64,000 bases of DNA, taken from the NCBI GenBank assembly GCA_025175895.1, contig CM046008.1:23081255-23145254 (forward strand). The letters are read 5' to 3'. Numbering within the stretch: the stretch's first letter is position 1; each line of letters starts with the position of its first letter. The position numbers and the translations under genes are program-made. The notes under the pieces are model-generated. The model did not search any database and had not been told where the DNA came from. It worked only from the letters and a program-made list of their open reading frames with translations. This stretch comes from Wurfbainia villosa (taxonomy: Eukaryota; Streptophyta; Magnoliopsida; Zingiberales; Zingiberaceae). Positions 33,116-45,545 of the stretch are shown here, in pieces.

Positions 33116-35922
33116 TGAATCACTATCGAAAATGATACTCAAGGATACTCCAAGAAAACTGAAAATCTCCTTGCAGTATAATTTCGTCGAGCGACCCAAC
33201 GAAATTCATCTTATGGTTCGGTAGGAAATGAGCAAACATAGCTAATCGATCATCGATTACCACAAATCGCATCAAGTTCTTTCCGAATTCTAGATAATCT
33301 CCCTATTGGGAGTATTGAAAATACAATCAAAGTCCTATATTAGTAAGACATGGAAAAGATCATGTGCTTATAAGATGGAAGATATCTCCATTGGTATGAG
33401 GCCTTTTGGGTAAAGCCCAAAAATAAAATAATGAGGGCTTAGGCCCAAAGTGGACAATACCATACCATTGTGGAGATATATGAATCTTATTGGCACCAAC
33501 ACTCCCAACACAGTCCATCATACTAGGCTCTCACTTCCATCTAGGTATGTAACCCTACTGGTCACTAATATTCCACTTTTACTTGTGGCACACCCAACAT
33601 CAATCTACGAAATCAACTCATGTTCTGCATGTCGTTCCACCACCAAGAATGTTTTGAAACTCACTATTTTTGGATCCACCCCGAACAAATCACCGATCTC
33701 AAATGACGAGTCTCCTGAAACAACTCTTCCTAATTCAAGTACAACTCAGTAACCCTCTATTCTCCTCGGAGACGGAGATTTCCTTTCTCGCAAGAGAATC
33801 AATCTACTGTCCAAAATCCACTCTACCACATAGAACTGGAAGTGACTGGGAGACCATAATAACCAATCTCCATTGTTACATCTATCCATGTCCTAACAAC
33901 TCTATAGTAGCTACTCAGTAGCTAGCCAAAACTCCATGAACACTCTTGCTCCATGCATCTACAAAACAAAATAATAATTGCTAAACCCACGTCGTGAATA
34001 TGACAACTTAACTCATAGTTTCTCACCAGACGTAAGCTTATGATACGTCTCATTCGACTGCATCGGAATCACTCCGATCCCTGTAATGATGCATTTGCGT
34101 ACAATATCCTTCCATCCACCCTAGAAGAATTAACTAATACTCGTGCAAATGTTAACCACCGTCTCGCCCCTGAAACCTAGTTTCACAAGCTTCTGACCAA
34201 GTGATTTCCATCACCTTCTTGGTCTAGCAAATCAACGACATAGTAATGCTAGAGAATCCTATTCACATCTACGGTAATAACCAAATCGATACAAGGAGAC
34301 CACCAACTACGGTGGTCGAATGTGCAACTCCGAAAATCGCAAACTGATCCAATCATGTCCTTTAACTGATCTAAATAGATCATCTATCCACAATGAAGGT
34401 TATTCATTTTCAACAACTACTGCATTCCATCATCGATAATCGATGCATATCTCAAAGTTTTATCTCTCTTTTAACAAAGAGTTCTAGATCTTCTCTAGAA
34501 GAAATACTGGGACAAATACATATCCCATCCAACACCTCCTATAATCGCAACTTACGTTCTTCCAATTTCCATAGTGTTTATCAACACCATTACCCATAAA
34601 ATTATCTCCTGGTAAAATCTTCATTCTATCAAATACCTATTGTGCGTCATCAACCTTGCCAACTTTCCAAAACCAATCAATGAGGGTATCAAAACAACTC
34701 GATTTGGCTCACAACCAATTGAATGGCATTGCCTTGAGTACATCACGAGCTTCAATTACTCCAAGTTAAGTTTACAAAATTAAACAAAAAACCTACATAC
34801 TCCAAGTTTGTTACAAAATTAAACAAAATCAATCTCCAAGTTGAGTTGAACTGGTATCAAACCCTCGGGAATGCCTAAAACTGCCGTCAGAAAGATGGAA
34901 GCACCTTCACCCATGTTTGAGGAGATCATGTATCTGCTAATAGAAATGAGATTGATCACGGGTAATATCGTAAACAAAAAACAAGGAGGGAATTAGAAAT
35001 TGAACTAATTAAAACGAGAAGCAGGTATATTCTGGTAACTTAAGAATAAGCCAACTATATTTTGATAATATTACATAATAGAAATGATAAAAATATGCTC
35101 AGTACATGGCTGCAAGCTTAGAAATTAATTGATGTTGTCATATTCTCTAATCGAGAATCATCAAAAACTTCAGATCGTCTCCCTAAAAGTAACAGAAGAT
35201 CAAAAAGGGTAGATTTAGTGGAGAACAATATGTTTCAGTACTAGTGATGGCCACAACTAGTAAGTAGACCCAGTCAAATTTGATTTAGATCATTTTCAAG
35301 ATCATAGCGTTAAGAGTATATCAGAAAATTTAACCTTGAAAAGCATATACAAATGAAGATATATAGAAATTAATACACAGCATAACAATCAGAAAAACAT
35401 ACTAAAGACAAAAATTTGGGGATTGAAACTGCAAATCGGGCTATGTCTAAACATTGATTCTGTGTTGTTGCATCCCATAATTTAAATCTCATTTTATCTC
35501 TCCTGATAGAAGCAAAGATAGATCAACACCAAAGTAGCACTAGAGCATAGTTGTCAAAACCATGGTAGAAGGAAAACTAGAGGTAGTGACAGTAAGGGGA
35601 ATTTAAAGGAAACAAACAATCTATGGGAAGGGCAGGTGAATGGCTTATGGTAAGTGGGAATGCAAGAATAGGCAAGTGGAACCATTCTTGTTTGAGTAGG
35701 AAAAACATCAACGAAAACATTTGGTGTATGAAACAAAATTGGGGTCTTAGGTTGACTGGGAAAAAATCAGATGGATGGAATAGGAAACATTCACTCTGCT
35801 AGTTATGAATGATTAGAAACAGGGGTTGTGCATCTTGTTAATGATAACATGACAAGGAATAGATTCCCATAATAACACAGATATTATATGTTTCTGTTGT
35901 AGGAATAGTTATCTGTTCTACT
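33116..35922. other. Unassigned sequence left of E7
   Basis: I find no retrotransposon motif, LTR end or convincing gene. The largest open frames (100 codons at 33450-33752) lack recognisable domains. A diverged direct repeat of about 50 bp (CTCCAAGTT...ACAAAATTAAACAAA) lies at 34770-34850. CTACT at 35918-35922 is the left target duplication of E7. It could be host intergenic sequence, an intron or a very old element. Confidence 0.4.
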
Positions 35923-37016
35923 TGTTGGATCGTTTAGAGCGCTAGAGGGGGGGTGAATAGCGCAAGACAAAATTCGTTCGTTCGATTGTTCGATATAAAA
36001 TAATGCAAGTGAGAGTAAAAGCAGCAGAAAGGAAAAAGTACTCATTTGTTTTTACTTGGTTCACAGCCTTCGGCTGCTAGTCCAAGGCCCTAACGGTCCT
36101 AGACCACGTACGGAGGACAAAACACTAAAAAACACTCCTCCTCGTTAGAGGAAGGAGTAAGCGAATACAATCGATGAAAAAGCTCAAGGTAGAGGGACAC
36201 TCCCCCTCTCCTTGTTACGATTAAAACACGATAAAAAGATAGACGACAATAAAATAACAACGACTGAATAAAGTAATGAAATTAAGCACTTGTCGTCGGA
36301 GATGCGGTAGCACTTCATCGTCGCAAGGTCGTTGTAGAAGAGTATCGTAATGGAGGCTTTTTGGAGAGCTTTTGATGATAAAAATAGGGTGGAGAAACCC
36401 TACTTTTATAGCCTTGGAAACCTTAGACGTTCACATCTTCAACCAATGAGAGCAAGCCTCCTATCCCTTCAAAAATGGAGATAAGCTTTGACTCTCCTCG
36501 AAGCTGATCCTTGACCAATAGTCGACTGCTACCCTTACCAATCGACTGCTAATGGATCAGTTGACGGATACAAGCCCTCAGTCGACTGATGGCAGGTTTT
36601 CCATCTGCAACGAAGAGTTAGCTAAAAAAAACAGTTAATACAAGTGAATTAAATAGTCATATACCATCCGATCTCGACTTAGACCTTCCATGGGAGGTCT
36701 TGGTCGGATCATCGCCTAAGAACGTCCCCGTACATAGGACACGACCTTCCTTGCACTCACTCACACAAGCTTACCTCAACATTTACCTTGTAGCTTCTGC
36801 TTCCGATCTTCCACCTGATTCCTTCGGCTCCCTCCGAAGTCATCCCGATGTCACCCAACAACCACGGCTCCCTCCGGGTATTGCTGACCTTCAACTCTAA
36901 CTTTAGCACTTTTCTACATGCTTGATTTAGCTCGTGAGATAGCAAAATGAGCTTAACTTTGCATAGTTTGCTATAATCAAAATTCAGGTTCGACTTAGGT
37001 GCCTACTACACAAACA
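35923..37016 (-). repeat. E7 3' LTR
   Basis: 1,094 bp; the minus strand starts TGTTTGTGTAGTAGGC and ends ATCCAACA. A TATA box (TATAAAAG, minus) lies at 36403-36410, with AGTCGACT-type sites at about 36523-36590. The GTGAACCAAGTAAAAAC segment near 36055 resembles other Sirevirus LTRs. Confidence 0.9.
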
Positions 37017-37137
37017 ATCTCCCCCTTTTTGATCTATGGCAAACTCATACAAAGTTAAGGAAATAATATGCATGAAGAATCAAAGATTAAGTAGGAGTAA
37101 TAGAAATCTTCTTCCAAGTACTCCCCCTTGAGGAAAC
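37017..37137 (-). other. E7 polypurine tracts and 3' non-coding region, LTR-proximal part
   Basis: The minus-strand polypurine tract AAAAAGGGGGAGAT lies at 37017-37030 directly before the 3' LTR. A second AAGGGGGAGT lies near 37120-37129. The region is cut by E8 and continues at 39004. Confidence 0.8.
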
Positions 37138-38998
37138 TGTTAGTTATAGCCCTAAGAACCAATCATGTGATGGTTGAATAGGGAACATTTTGTATCATAT
37201 TCTATAAAGGCAAAGGATTGGTTATTATATTTAAGTCTTGCTTGTGCCAGCTAAATTAAATATAGTAATGCCCTAGAAAAGTAGGTTCTTGTCTACAGCA
37301 CATCAATTGGCAGAATTGATTATGAGAGGCTGTAGAGAACACTTTCTAAATGTTCCTAGTCAAGTATTAATATGCAAGGGCAATATTAATACATAAAGAC
37401 TAGCATGTAGGTCAATTGATGACTTGATCTCACAAGTCATGGATATATGATATCAAGTTGACACATGGGTATATATTAGAGAATATATACTGAATCAATT
37501 CGCCATGAGAAAGTTTCATGGATCGCTATATGAGTGTCATAAACTTTCTCATGTGACTATTGGTATGAATAGTCCTCGAGACCAAGTCACTACTTCCCCT
37601 ACATAAGGAGTTATGTACTTTGGTATCACAAACGCCACCCGTAATGTGGTGGACCATAAAGGCGACATCGGGTATATAACAAATTATGCGAGGGATGTGA
37701 GTGATGTAGATGGGATCTATCCTCTCATATGAGAGTGATATCGGTGGGCCCTTTGATTGAGTAGAACTACTAAAACGCATGGCCATGCTCGAATGAGTCA
37801 ATATGAGATATTGAGCTCATTTGTTTGAGTTAGTTTACTCGGGATCAAGAAACACATAGATTGATCGAGGATGACACGGCCTATGCCTCATTGATCAACT
37901 GATATCAAGGATAGAAGGACACTGGCCATATATTATAGTAGTCACGAAAGGTTAGTCGGATCTTGACTTATCTCATAACTTGGGTAGCAATGATGTATTG
38001 CTAGATGCCGCTCATTGCTTGTGTATCTAAAAGAGTTTAGGTCCACTGCCAACGTTATGAGAGCCTATAGGGTCACACACAAAGAGCATGATGATTAGAG
38101 GAATTAGAGTATTCTAGTTTGACTAGAATAATTTGGGAATAAGCTTAAGTACAAAATGGTTTTTGGACTTTAAGCTTAATGAGAATTTTAGCTAATTGAT
38201 TTAATGAGATTAATTTAATATGTTACCTTATTGATTTAATAAGATTAATTCAATATGATAACATAAGCTTAATTGAATTAATAAGATTAATTCAATATGA
38301 TAACATAAGCTTAATTGAATTAATAAGATTAATTCAACATGCATGAATGCCACATAAGAATGCCACATAAGCATGCCACATAAGCATGCCACCTAAGCAT
38401 CCACCTAAGCTAGATAAGGTGGAAGGAAACAAAATGGTTTTGTCTCCTTAAGTGGCCGGCCAAACAAGGAAGTCAAATCCTTTTTGAGTGTGTCTCAATG
38501 CAATGGATTGCATTGAATGTGAAGGAGGTGGAAGGGTTTTTCCAACCCTATAAAAGGCTCCATGGAGTGGCCGGCCAAAGATGAGTTTTTGGTGGAGTGT
38601 GGTTGTTGGGAGCTTGAGAGCTTATTGTTGTGTGGCTTTTGTGAGTGTAGCAAGAAGAGTAGTCTTCTTCTTCTCTTCTCTTTTCCCTAGCTTCCTCTCC
38701 TTTAGGGACTTCTCTAGCAAGAAGTAAAGGAGAGCTCCTCTAGTTTTCTTTTGTGAGACAAGAGCTTGCTCGTGTGGATACATATAGAGGCACGGACACT
38801 TGAACGTGCTAAAGATCCAACAAACAAAAGGAAGAAGCGGGATTAACAAGGGCACGCAACAAAGGTAATCCTCTCCTATAAGATAGGCTTGGTTTAGAGA
38901 AATTTATTTTATACGAGTTTGCTTTCGCATGGATCACTTGGAAGGGATCCTAATTTTTCCGTTGCGCATATGCCATTTGGCATAAAGAATTCCCTACA
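37138..38998 (+). mobile_element. E8: solo LTR of the E1 family with perfect target duplication
   Basis: TGTTAG...CCCTACA, 1,861 bp, aligns with the E1 5' LTR. GAAAC flanks it on both sides (37133-37137 and 38999-39003), so it arrived by retrotransposition and was later reduced to one LTR by LTR-LTR recombination. It contains a TATA box TATAAAA at 38549-38555, perfect inverted repeats (CATGAGAAAGTTT 37504-37516 with AAACTTTCTCATG 37541-37553), and AT-rich and GCCACATAAGCAT tandem repeats at about 38210-38400. Confidence 0.95.
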
Positions 38999-39003
38999 GA
39001 AAC

Positions 39004-39705
39004 CTTCCCCTTGACTGAGGGTGAGTCTTGAAAGAAGATCTTAATCCTCCCCCTTGATGTTTGTTATTTAGGAAGAGTTTAAGTAATTAACAATTACTTA
39101 AAGTTGGCCTTAGTATTAAAAAAAAGATTAATTTAAGAAGATATCTTAACTTGGCCTTTCTCCCCCTTTCTTAAGTAAAACATTAACGTTTGGCCATAAG
39201 AATATAGAATTAAGTTACTAAGTTAAGTTATAAAAAAAAAATGATCCCTTAACTTTGGCCTTTTCTCCCCCTTTTGCCATAAATCGTAAAGAGGGGTTTT
39301 GAAAAAAATATAAGTATTAAGTTTAAGTTCCAAGTCCAAGCATGTTCCATATTATTTTGAAAATAATATACAAAAAATAAGCTTATTTATTAAATGTTCA
39401 ACTCTTATTTGACTTAATTGATATGAAAGATCAACAAGTCCAGGTCAGAGTTGGTTAATATATATGATTATACTCCGTGGTTCATGGCGATGCACTAGCT
39501 CTACATCTGGATCCAGGAGTAAGGTTCTAACATCTCACGCCCATCTACGTGGCTAAGTACACAAACACATTAGTCATATGTGTTGTGAGATGTATTGGCC
39601 CCTTAAATCTATAGGTGCATGATATCTAGGGTAAGCCCTAAGCTAGTTCCATTAACATGAAAAGAGAAGTTAATACTAGAGTATATAAAAAGAAAGTAAG
39701 TCCTA
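39004..39705 (-). other. E7 3' non-coding region, pol-proximal part
   Basis: It contains further minus-strand purine tracts (AAGGGGGAG) near 39048, 39165 and 39264, forming a multi-polypurine array with those at 37017 and 37120. A GCCACGTAGATGGGCGTGAGATG-like block near 39530-39555 is also found in E6 near 30810-30835. No open frame is supported. Confidence 0.7.
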
Positions 39706-42700
39706 CTCTATTATGCACATGCCTAATTTTCATCTTAGTAGACTAAATTCAGCTTCGGGTAGTGGCTTGGTAAAAAGATCGGCTAGGTTTGACTTGGATT
39801 CCACATATTCGAGTTTAATGGTTCCGTTAGCTACACATTCTCAAATAAAGTGGTGTTTAACTTCTATATGTTTGGTCCTAGAATGGCAAATAGGATTTTT
39901 GGTTAAGTTGATGGAGCTAATATTATCTATGTGAGTTTTAATGTTGTTGAAATTAAAGTTTATGTCTTGGAGAGTGTGCTTCATCCAAAGAAGCTGAGCT
40001 ACACACTCACTCATTGCGATGTATTCGGCTTCGGTGGTAGATAAAGTAACACAGTGTTGCTTCCTACTGCACCAACTCACTAGACTTGAGCCGAGAAGTT
40101 GACAACAACCACTCGTGCTCTTCCTATCGAGTTTACTACAGGCATAGTCCGAGTCAGAGTAGCCGATTAGTTCGAACTCGATAGATCTAGGGTACCAAAT
40201 ACCTACGCTTAGTGTGCCCTTTAGATACCTAAGGATACGCTTAACTAAAGTTAGGTGAGACTCCTTGGCACAGGTTTGAAACCTTGCGCACATACTTACC
40301 GCGAATAAAATGTCAGGTCGACTCGCGGTTAAGTATAGAAGACTCCCTATCACACTCCTATAGTATTTTAGGTCGATGGGCTTTTCTTCTAAGTCATCTC
40401 CTATATTGACATTAGTTGCCATGGGTGTATTGACGGTTTTAGTGTCTTGCATTCCAAAACGTTTAATTAATTCCCTAGTATATTTTTGTTGACATAAGTA
40501 TATTCCATCCTTAGTTTGTTTAATTTGTAGTCCTAGAAAGAAACTCAATTCACCTACTAAATTCATTTCAAATTCACTTTCCATAAGTGAAATGAATTTG
40601 TTTAGTATGATCGAATTGGTTGTTCCGAAAATGATATCGTCTACATAAATTTGGGCTATGAAGATTTCATTACCTACAGTTTTTACGAAGAAGGTTGGAT
40701 CGACTAGGCCTTGGTTAAACCCTTTAGACTTAAGATAAATTGAAAGTCTCTCATACCAGGCTCGAGGAGCTTATTTTAGTTCATAGAGAGCTTTCTTTAG
40801 TTTAAGGACATGGTCGGGTTTATCTAGGCTTTCGAATCCTGGGGGTTGACTAACGTATACCTCTTCTTTAATAAGTCCATTTAAAAATGCTGACTTGACA
40901 TCCATTTGAAATAACTTAAACCGTCGATGTGCAGCGTAGGCTAACAATATTTAGATGGATTCTAGTCTAGCTATGGGGGCATAGATTTCATCGTAATCTA
41001 ATCCTTCTACTTGACTGAAACCTTTGGCGACTAACCTTGCCTTATTTCTATCTACTTCACCTTTGTCATTAAGTTTGTTTCGGAAGACCCACCTTGTTCT
41101 AATAACTAATTTATCTTTAGGTGGTGGTACTAATTCCCAAACATCATTCCTAGTGAATTGAGCTAGCTCTTCTTGCATTGCAATAATCTAATCGGGATCA
41201 AGAAGAGCATGTTTAATGGTTTTGGGTTCGATTTTCAAAATCAAGGAGATTTGACTAAGGTTTCTATAAGATGATCTAGTTTGAACCCCTAAGCTAGGAT
41301 CACCTATTACTTGGTCGATAGGATTATTCGTTTGAATCCTAATTTGACTTGGGTTAGGGTCACCTATGACTTGGTCGACTGGATGACTCGTTGGACTTGG
41401 CTTAGGATTAGTACTAGACTGATTTCAGGGTCGGAGTCGAGTCTGGTATGAGTCGGTTCACTAGTTGGTGTTGCTATGGGTTTTGTAGGTTCGTGTCCTT
41501 CATTGAACACTACATTAATAGTCTCTTCAACTCTAAGGGTGTCATGGTTATATACCTTATAGGCTCTACTTGTAGTGGAGTATCCTAAGAAGATTCCGAT
41601 AGATGTTTTGGAGGTGAACTTTCCTAGGTAATCCTTAGTGTTCAGAATATGTGTCTTACATCCAAATACCCTAAAGTACTTGATGTTAGGTACTTTGTCA
41701 TGATAGATTTCATATGAGGTCTTAAGGTACCTCTTTACCAAAAGGATCTCATTTTGGACATAGCAAGCCGTACTAACGGCTTCTGCCCAAAACCTGTCGG
41801 ATAGGTTATACTCGTTTAGCATTGTCTTAGTGGCTTCTTGTAGGGTTCTATTTTTACGTTCGACTAAACCGTTTTGTTGTGGGGTTCTAGGACACGAGAA
41901 TTCATGGTGATATCCGTTTAGATTACAGAAATTTGCAAACCTGTGGTTTTCGAATTCACCACCATGATCGCTCCTAAGTCTTTTAATTTTAAGGTTCTTT
42001 TGATTTTTGATTAGTTTAAACAAGTTGATGAGTTGATCCAGAGTATCATTTTTATGTTTGATGAACCTAACCCAGGTAAACCTAGAATAGTCATCAATTA
42101 TGACTACGCATAATTGACTACCATTAAATGACTTAGCTCCATGTGAATCAAATAGATCCATATGTAGGAGCTCAAGAACACTTTTGGTTCGTTCTTGATT
42201 AATTAGTTAATATTGTGTCCTAGATTGTTTACCTTGTTGACAAGCATTACAAATTTTATTGTCTAAGTTGTTGAGGTTGGGCAAACCTCTAACTAAGCCA
42301 CTTTGACTCATCTTGTGGACGAGTCTTGGGTGCGAGTGATCGAGTCGTCGGTGCCACAACAAATATTTCTCTTGTTGTGTCATCAGACACTTGGTTGAGG
42401 AGTTAGGTAGATTAATAGTATAGATATTGCTATTCCTAGTTCCTTTAAGCATTGTTTTAGAGGTTTTATTTGTTTTAATTACGCATTCATTTTTTAGGAA
42501 TATGACCTTATAGTTATTATCACACAGTTGACTTACGCTAAGTAAATTATATTCGAAATTTTCAACTAGTAAAACATTTTGAATGATAAAGTTTGAGTTG
42601 AGCTCAATATCACCTGATCCGATGATTTTGAGCTTGTCGTTGTTTCCAAAGGCTATCGATCCTTGTCTCTTGAATCAAAGCTTTGAAAACTTAAGTTGAT

Positions 42701-42780
42701 CCCCGGTCATATGTCAGGAGCAACCACTATCCAACATTCATTAATCCTACACGCAAGGTAGTTGGATCGGATATTGGAAT
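39706..42780 (-). pseudogene. pol: E7 pol pseudogene: protease, integrase, RT, RNase H
   Basis: Protease has LDSGCS (active Asp-Ser-Gly kept) followed by a TGA in place of Arg near 42715. The zinc-binding region is WHRRLDHSHPRL...CNACQQGK (42207-42452). The integrase core (41364-42161) has HMDLFDS, IDDYSRFTW and PQQNGLVERKNRT. RT begins at 41178 (WVFRNK, RLVAKGFSQVEGLDY), has stops near 40948 and 40770, keeps YVDD near 40640, and continues in an open frame through RNase H (39841-40584: IGYSDSDYA, STTEAEYIA). The tail FTKPLPEAEFS ends near 39710. QVEGLDYDE and SRPDILFAVSMCARFQ are typical of Sireviruses. Confidence 0.92.
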
Positions 42781-43312
42781 TTAGAATTTGGTTGTAAATT
42801 ATTAGACCTAGATCATCTCACCCATTTCTACATGATCAAACATGTTATCCTTATATGTTCTTGTGAGATGACTTCAATTTTACTTGATTAATTTTAATGA
42901 ATCGAAACTAGTCAACCTTACATTAGATTCAGATTTGACCCTAAGCTCATCAAGTCACCTTTTCAAGATCTTGACTTCCAGGTCGTGGCGAGGCACAGGG
43001 GCCTTCTTTGATCGAAAAAACGACCACTTCCTTAGACAAAGCCAATTTCGAGAAAATAGTAACTTGACTTACTTATGACCACTTCTTGGTCTAACTAGTC
43101 TAGGATACGGCGAGGTAGCTTCAGCTAGTTCCACTCGGTCAAGTGAACCGAACTAGATATGCCTTATCTAGCTCGAGTACCCAAGACTTCGCTTTTCTAG
43201 TGTATTATCATCTCGCCGTGTCCTGGTACTATGTTATCAAGTATTGACAAGTTATAGTCCCTATCTAACCATTCTAAAAAAGAAAAGAAAGAGAAACTAA
43301 AACATGCAATTT
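42781..43312 (-). other. E7 spacer between gag and protease
   Basis: About 0.5 kb without a good frame in this copy. Positions 42978-43038 are close in sequence to 3735-3800 in the leader of E1, an unrelated copia lineage. It may be decayed gag-pol junction sequence. Confidence 0.45.
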
Positions 43313-44326
43313 CTAAGTAATAGCATGAACAAGTTTTATACTTGCTCCCCCTGGACCATTGAATCGGTTCGGTCTTTCCACATAGTGGATTTGGTCATTG
43401 GGAACCCAGTACTGGTTGGATTCTAATTGAGAAATCAAAGTGGTATTAGGGACCCATGCTTGGACATGTATTCTATTTCGACTTACGATTGATATATACG
43501 ACTTGTTAGTCGTATTTGAGCTGAACCCAAGCCCGACCTTGTTGTACACGGCCCTTTGCGATCCAAGTAAGAGGTCAAGTCCCTTGGATCCCAAAGTGAA
43601 CCTTTCCAACGTGTTCCTAAAATCTTCGACTTGACTTTTCAAAAGTGAGTTCTCAACTTCGAGCTTTTCAACTCGAGTTGAGTCCTTCTCTTGAACTTGA
43701 CTAGTCGAAGAGGTTAGGGAGACCTCGTGTTTATGGAGTTTAACCTCCTCGAACAGGGTCTCAACCTTGGACTCGGACTTAGCTAACTTCCTAGTTAGAA
43801 ATTTAATTGCATTGTATAAGGTACTAATGAGGGACCGACTTACCTTGAGAGTTTCTCTTGAACTGGATGCATATCCGTGACTTGTCTTGAATAGAGATTC
43901 CTAGTTTCACTCATCCTCAGGTTCAGATTCGGACTCCGGCTCCGATTCGATTGGTTTAGCCATGAAGACAAGGTCATCGTCTTCTTCCTCTGACGCCTCT
44001 TCTCACGTAGCATTGAGAACCTTTTTGAACTTTGGTGCTTTGTTTTTAAGCTTCGGGCATTCTGACTTGACATGTCCGAACCTATTGCATTCATAGCACC
44101 TAACTTTAGAACTAGTTTTAGATTTACCTTCGTTGGGTTGAGTGACAGGTCATTTTCGGCACTTGATCATCCTCCGAACTAAGTTGACTAGTTCGATCTC
44201 CATCTCCGGATCAACCTTCGACTCGCACTCGTCGTCTTCTTCCTTCAGGGGTGGCTTACTTGCGGGCTTCTTCTTTTGACCTACAATGAAAGCTATACCT
44301 TTCTCGGGTACCGAGTTAGACTATTC
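43313..44326 (-). pseudogene. gag: E7 gag, C-terminal part (downstream of the E9 insertion)
   Basis: After the E9 junction the frame reads GIAFIVGQKKKP, an acidic stretch, then a canonical CCHC knuckle CYECNRFGHVKSEC (about 44060-44100), Lys-rich and Glu-rich segments, and the C-terminal VEDFRNTLERFTLGSKGLDLLL (coiled-coil-like) and QYWVPNDQIHY of Sirevirus gag (43313-43642). Internal stops and frameshifts separate these parts. Confidence 0.85.
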
Positions 44327-45545
44327 TGTAGGAAAGATGGTGGTCGGCTAGAGAGGGGTGAATAGCTCTCTTTCGTCGTATGATAAAAGTCATTCGTTGA
44401 TCGTCTACAACTATTGTTAGTGCAAGTAGAAAATACAACTAAACAACAATAAAGATAAGCAAGATACCAAACAATGCTAACAAGGAATGTAACGTGGTTC
44501 ACAATCTCGCTGCTAATCCACGGTCCGATTCGTCCAAGGTGAATCACGCCTCAATCTATCCACTTGATCTCTCCTTTGCACCAAACTATGTGGAGGTAAC
44601 CTTTTACACAAGAATCACTCTTCTTACAATAGAATGAAGATTAGCACAAGTAGAAGAGTGGAGAACGTTTAGGGCACTTTGGGAGTTGTTAGGAGTTCAA
44701 GCATTAGCCTCCCAAAAGCCCTCACCCCTTCTCTTTATATAGAAAAAGGGGATTTCTTCCCGTTGACACAGCGATAGTCGACTGATGCCCCAATCAGTCG
44801 ACTGATCCTATAGTCGTTGCCCAATAACGGCTTCTTCCACGTTGGATTCCAACCAACGGCTCCCACATCAGTCGACTAATCATCCCATCAGTCGACTGAT
44901 GGAGCTATCAGTCGAGTGTCGAAAGTGAGCCCTCGACTGCTCACCATTCTGTGCCCGAAACCCTTCATCAGTCTACTGGTGGTCTCAGCAATCGACTGTC
45001 AAATAGTGACAGTCGACTAATTGCACATGAACCAGACTGGAACACTAGTCGAGTCACAGTCGACTTAGAGTAGTCGACTACCATGACATGGCAGTCGACT
45101 AATGTCAGGAAATCCCATCCGACACTTAGCCAATTGGCCAAGTTTCACCTAAGCGCACTACCCCTTCCCGGGTTACATTCACTCACTCTCATTCTTTGAA
45201 GTCCCTCGCCTTTGAAGTTATCTTTGTCTGGCCACGTCCCTCGGATGCGCCAAGCGCACGACTCTGCAGCGCCATCCTTTGCATCTCGCCCTGAAATCTA
45301 CTTCCTCCAGCTTCACTCCAATGATCCTCGTCCGGCGGTCCCTCGGATGCTCCAAGCGCACGGCTTCCGCAAAGTCATCCTTCACTGACTCAAGGACTGA
45401 GTCATGAGAGGTGAAACTCGCCAATCCTCCATGTGCGAATTACTAAGTCCTGCAAGACTCCAACGCACATATCAAATCCAATCATCCTAACTTAAACCCT
45501 TTGCCACACACATCAAAATCATATCACGGGTTGATTGCCCTAACA
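44327..45545 (-). repeat. E9 3' LTR
   Basis: 1,219 bp, minus strand TGTTAGGGCAATCAACCC...TTTCCTACA, pairing with 48450-49687. A TATA box (TATATAAA, minus) lies at 44734-44741, and AGTCGACT-type palindromes at about 44775-45110. GGGACGTGGCC-type repeats near 45230 and 45335 match E4 and E5. Confidence 0.93.
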
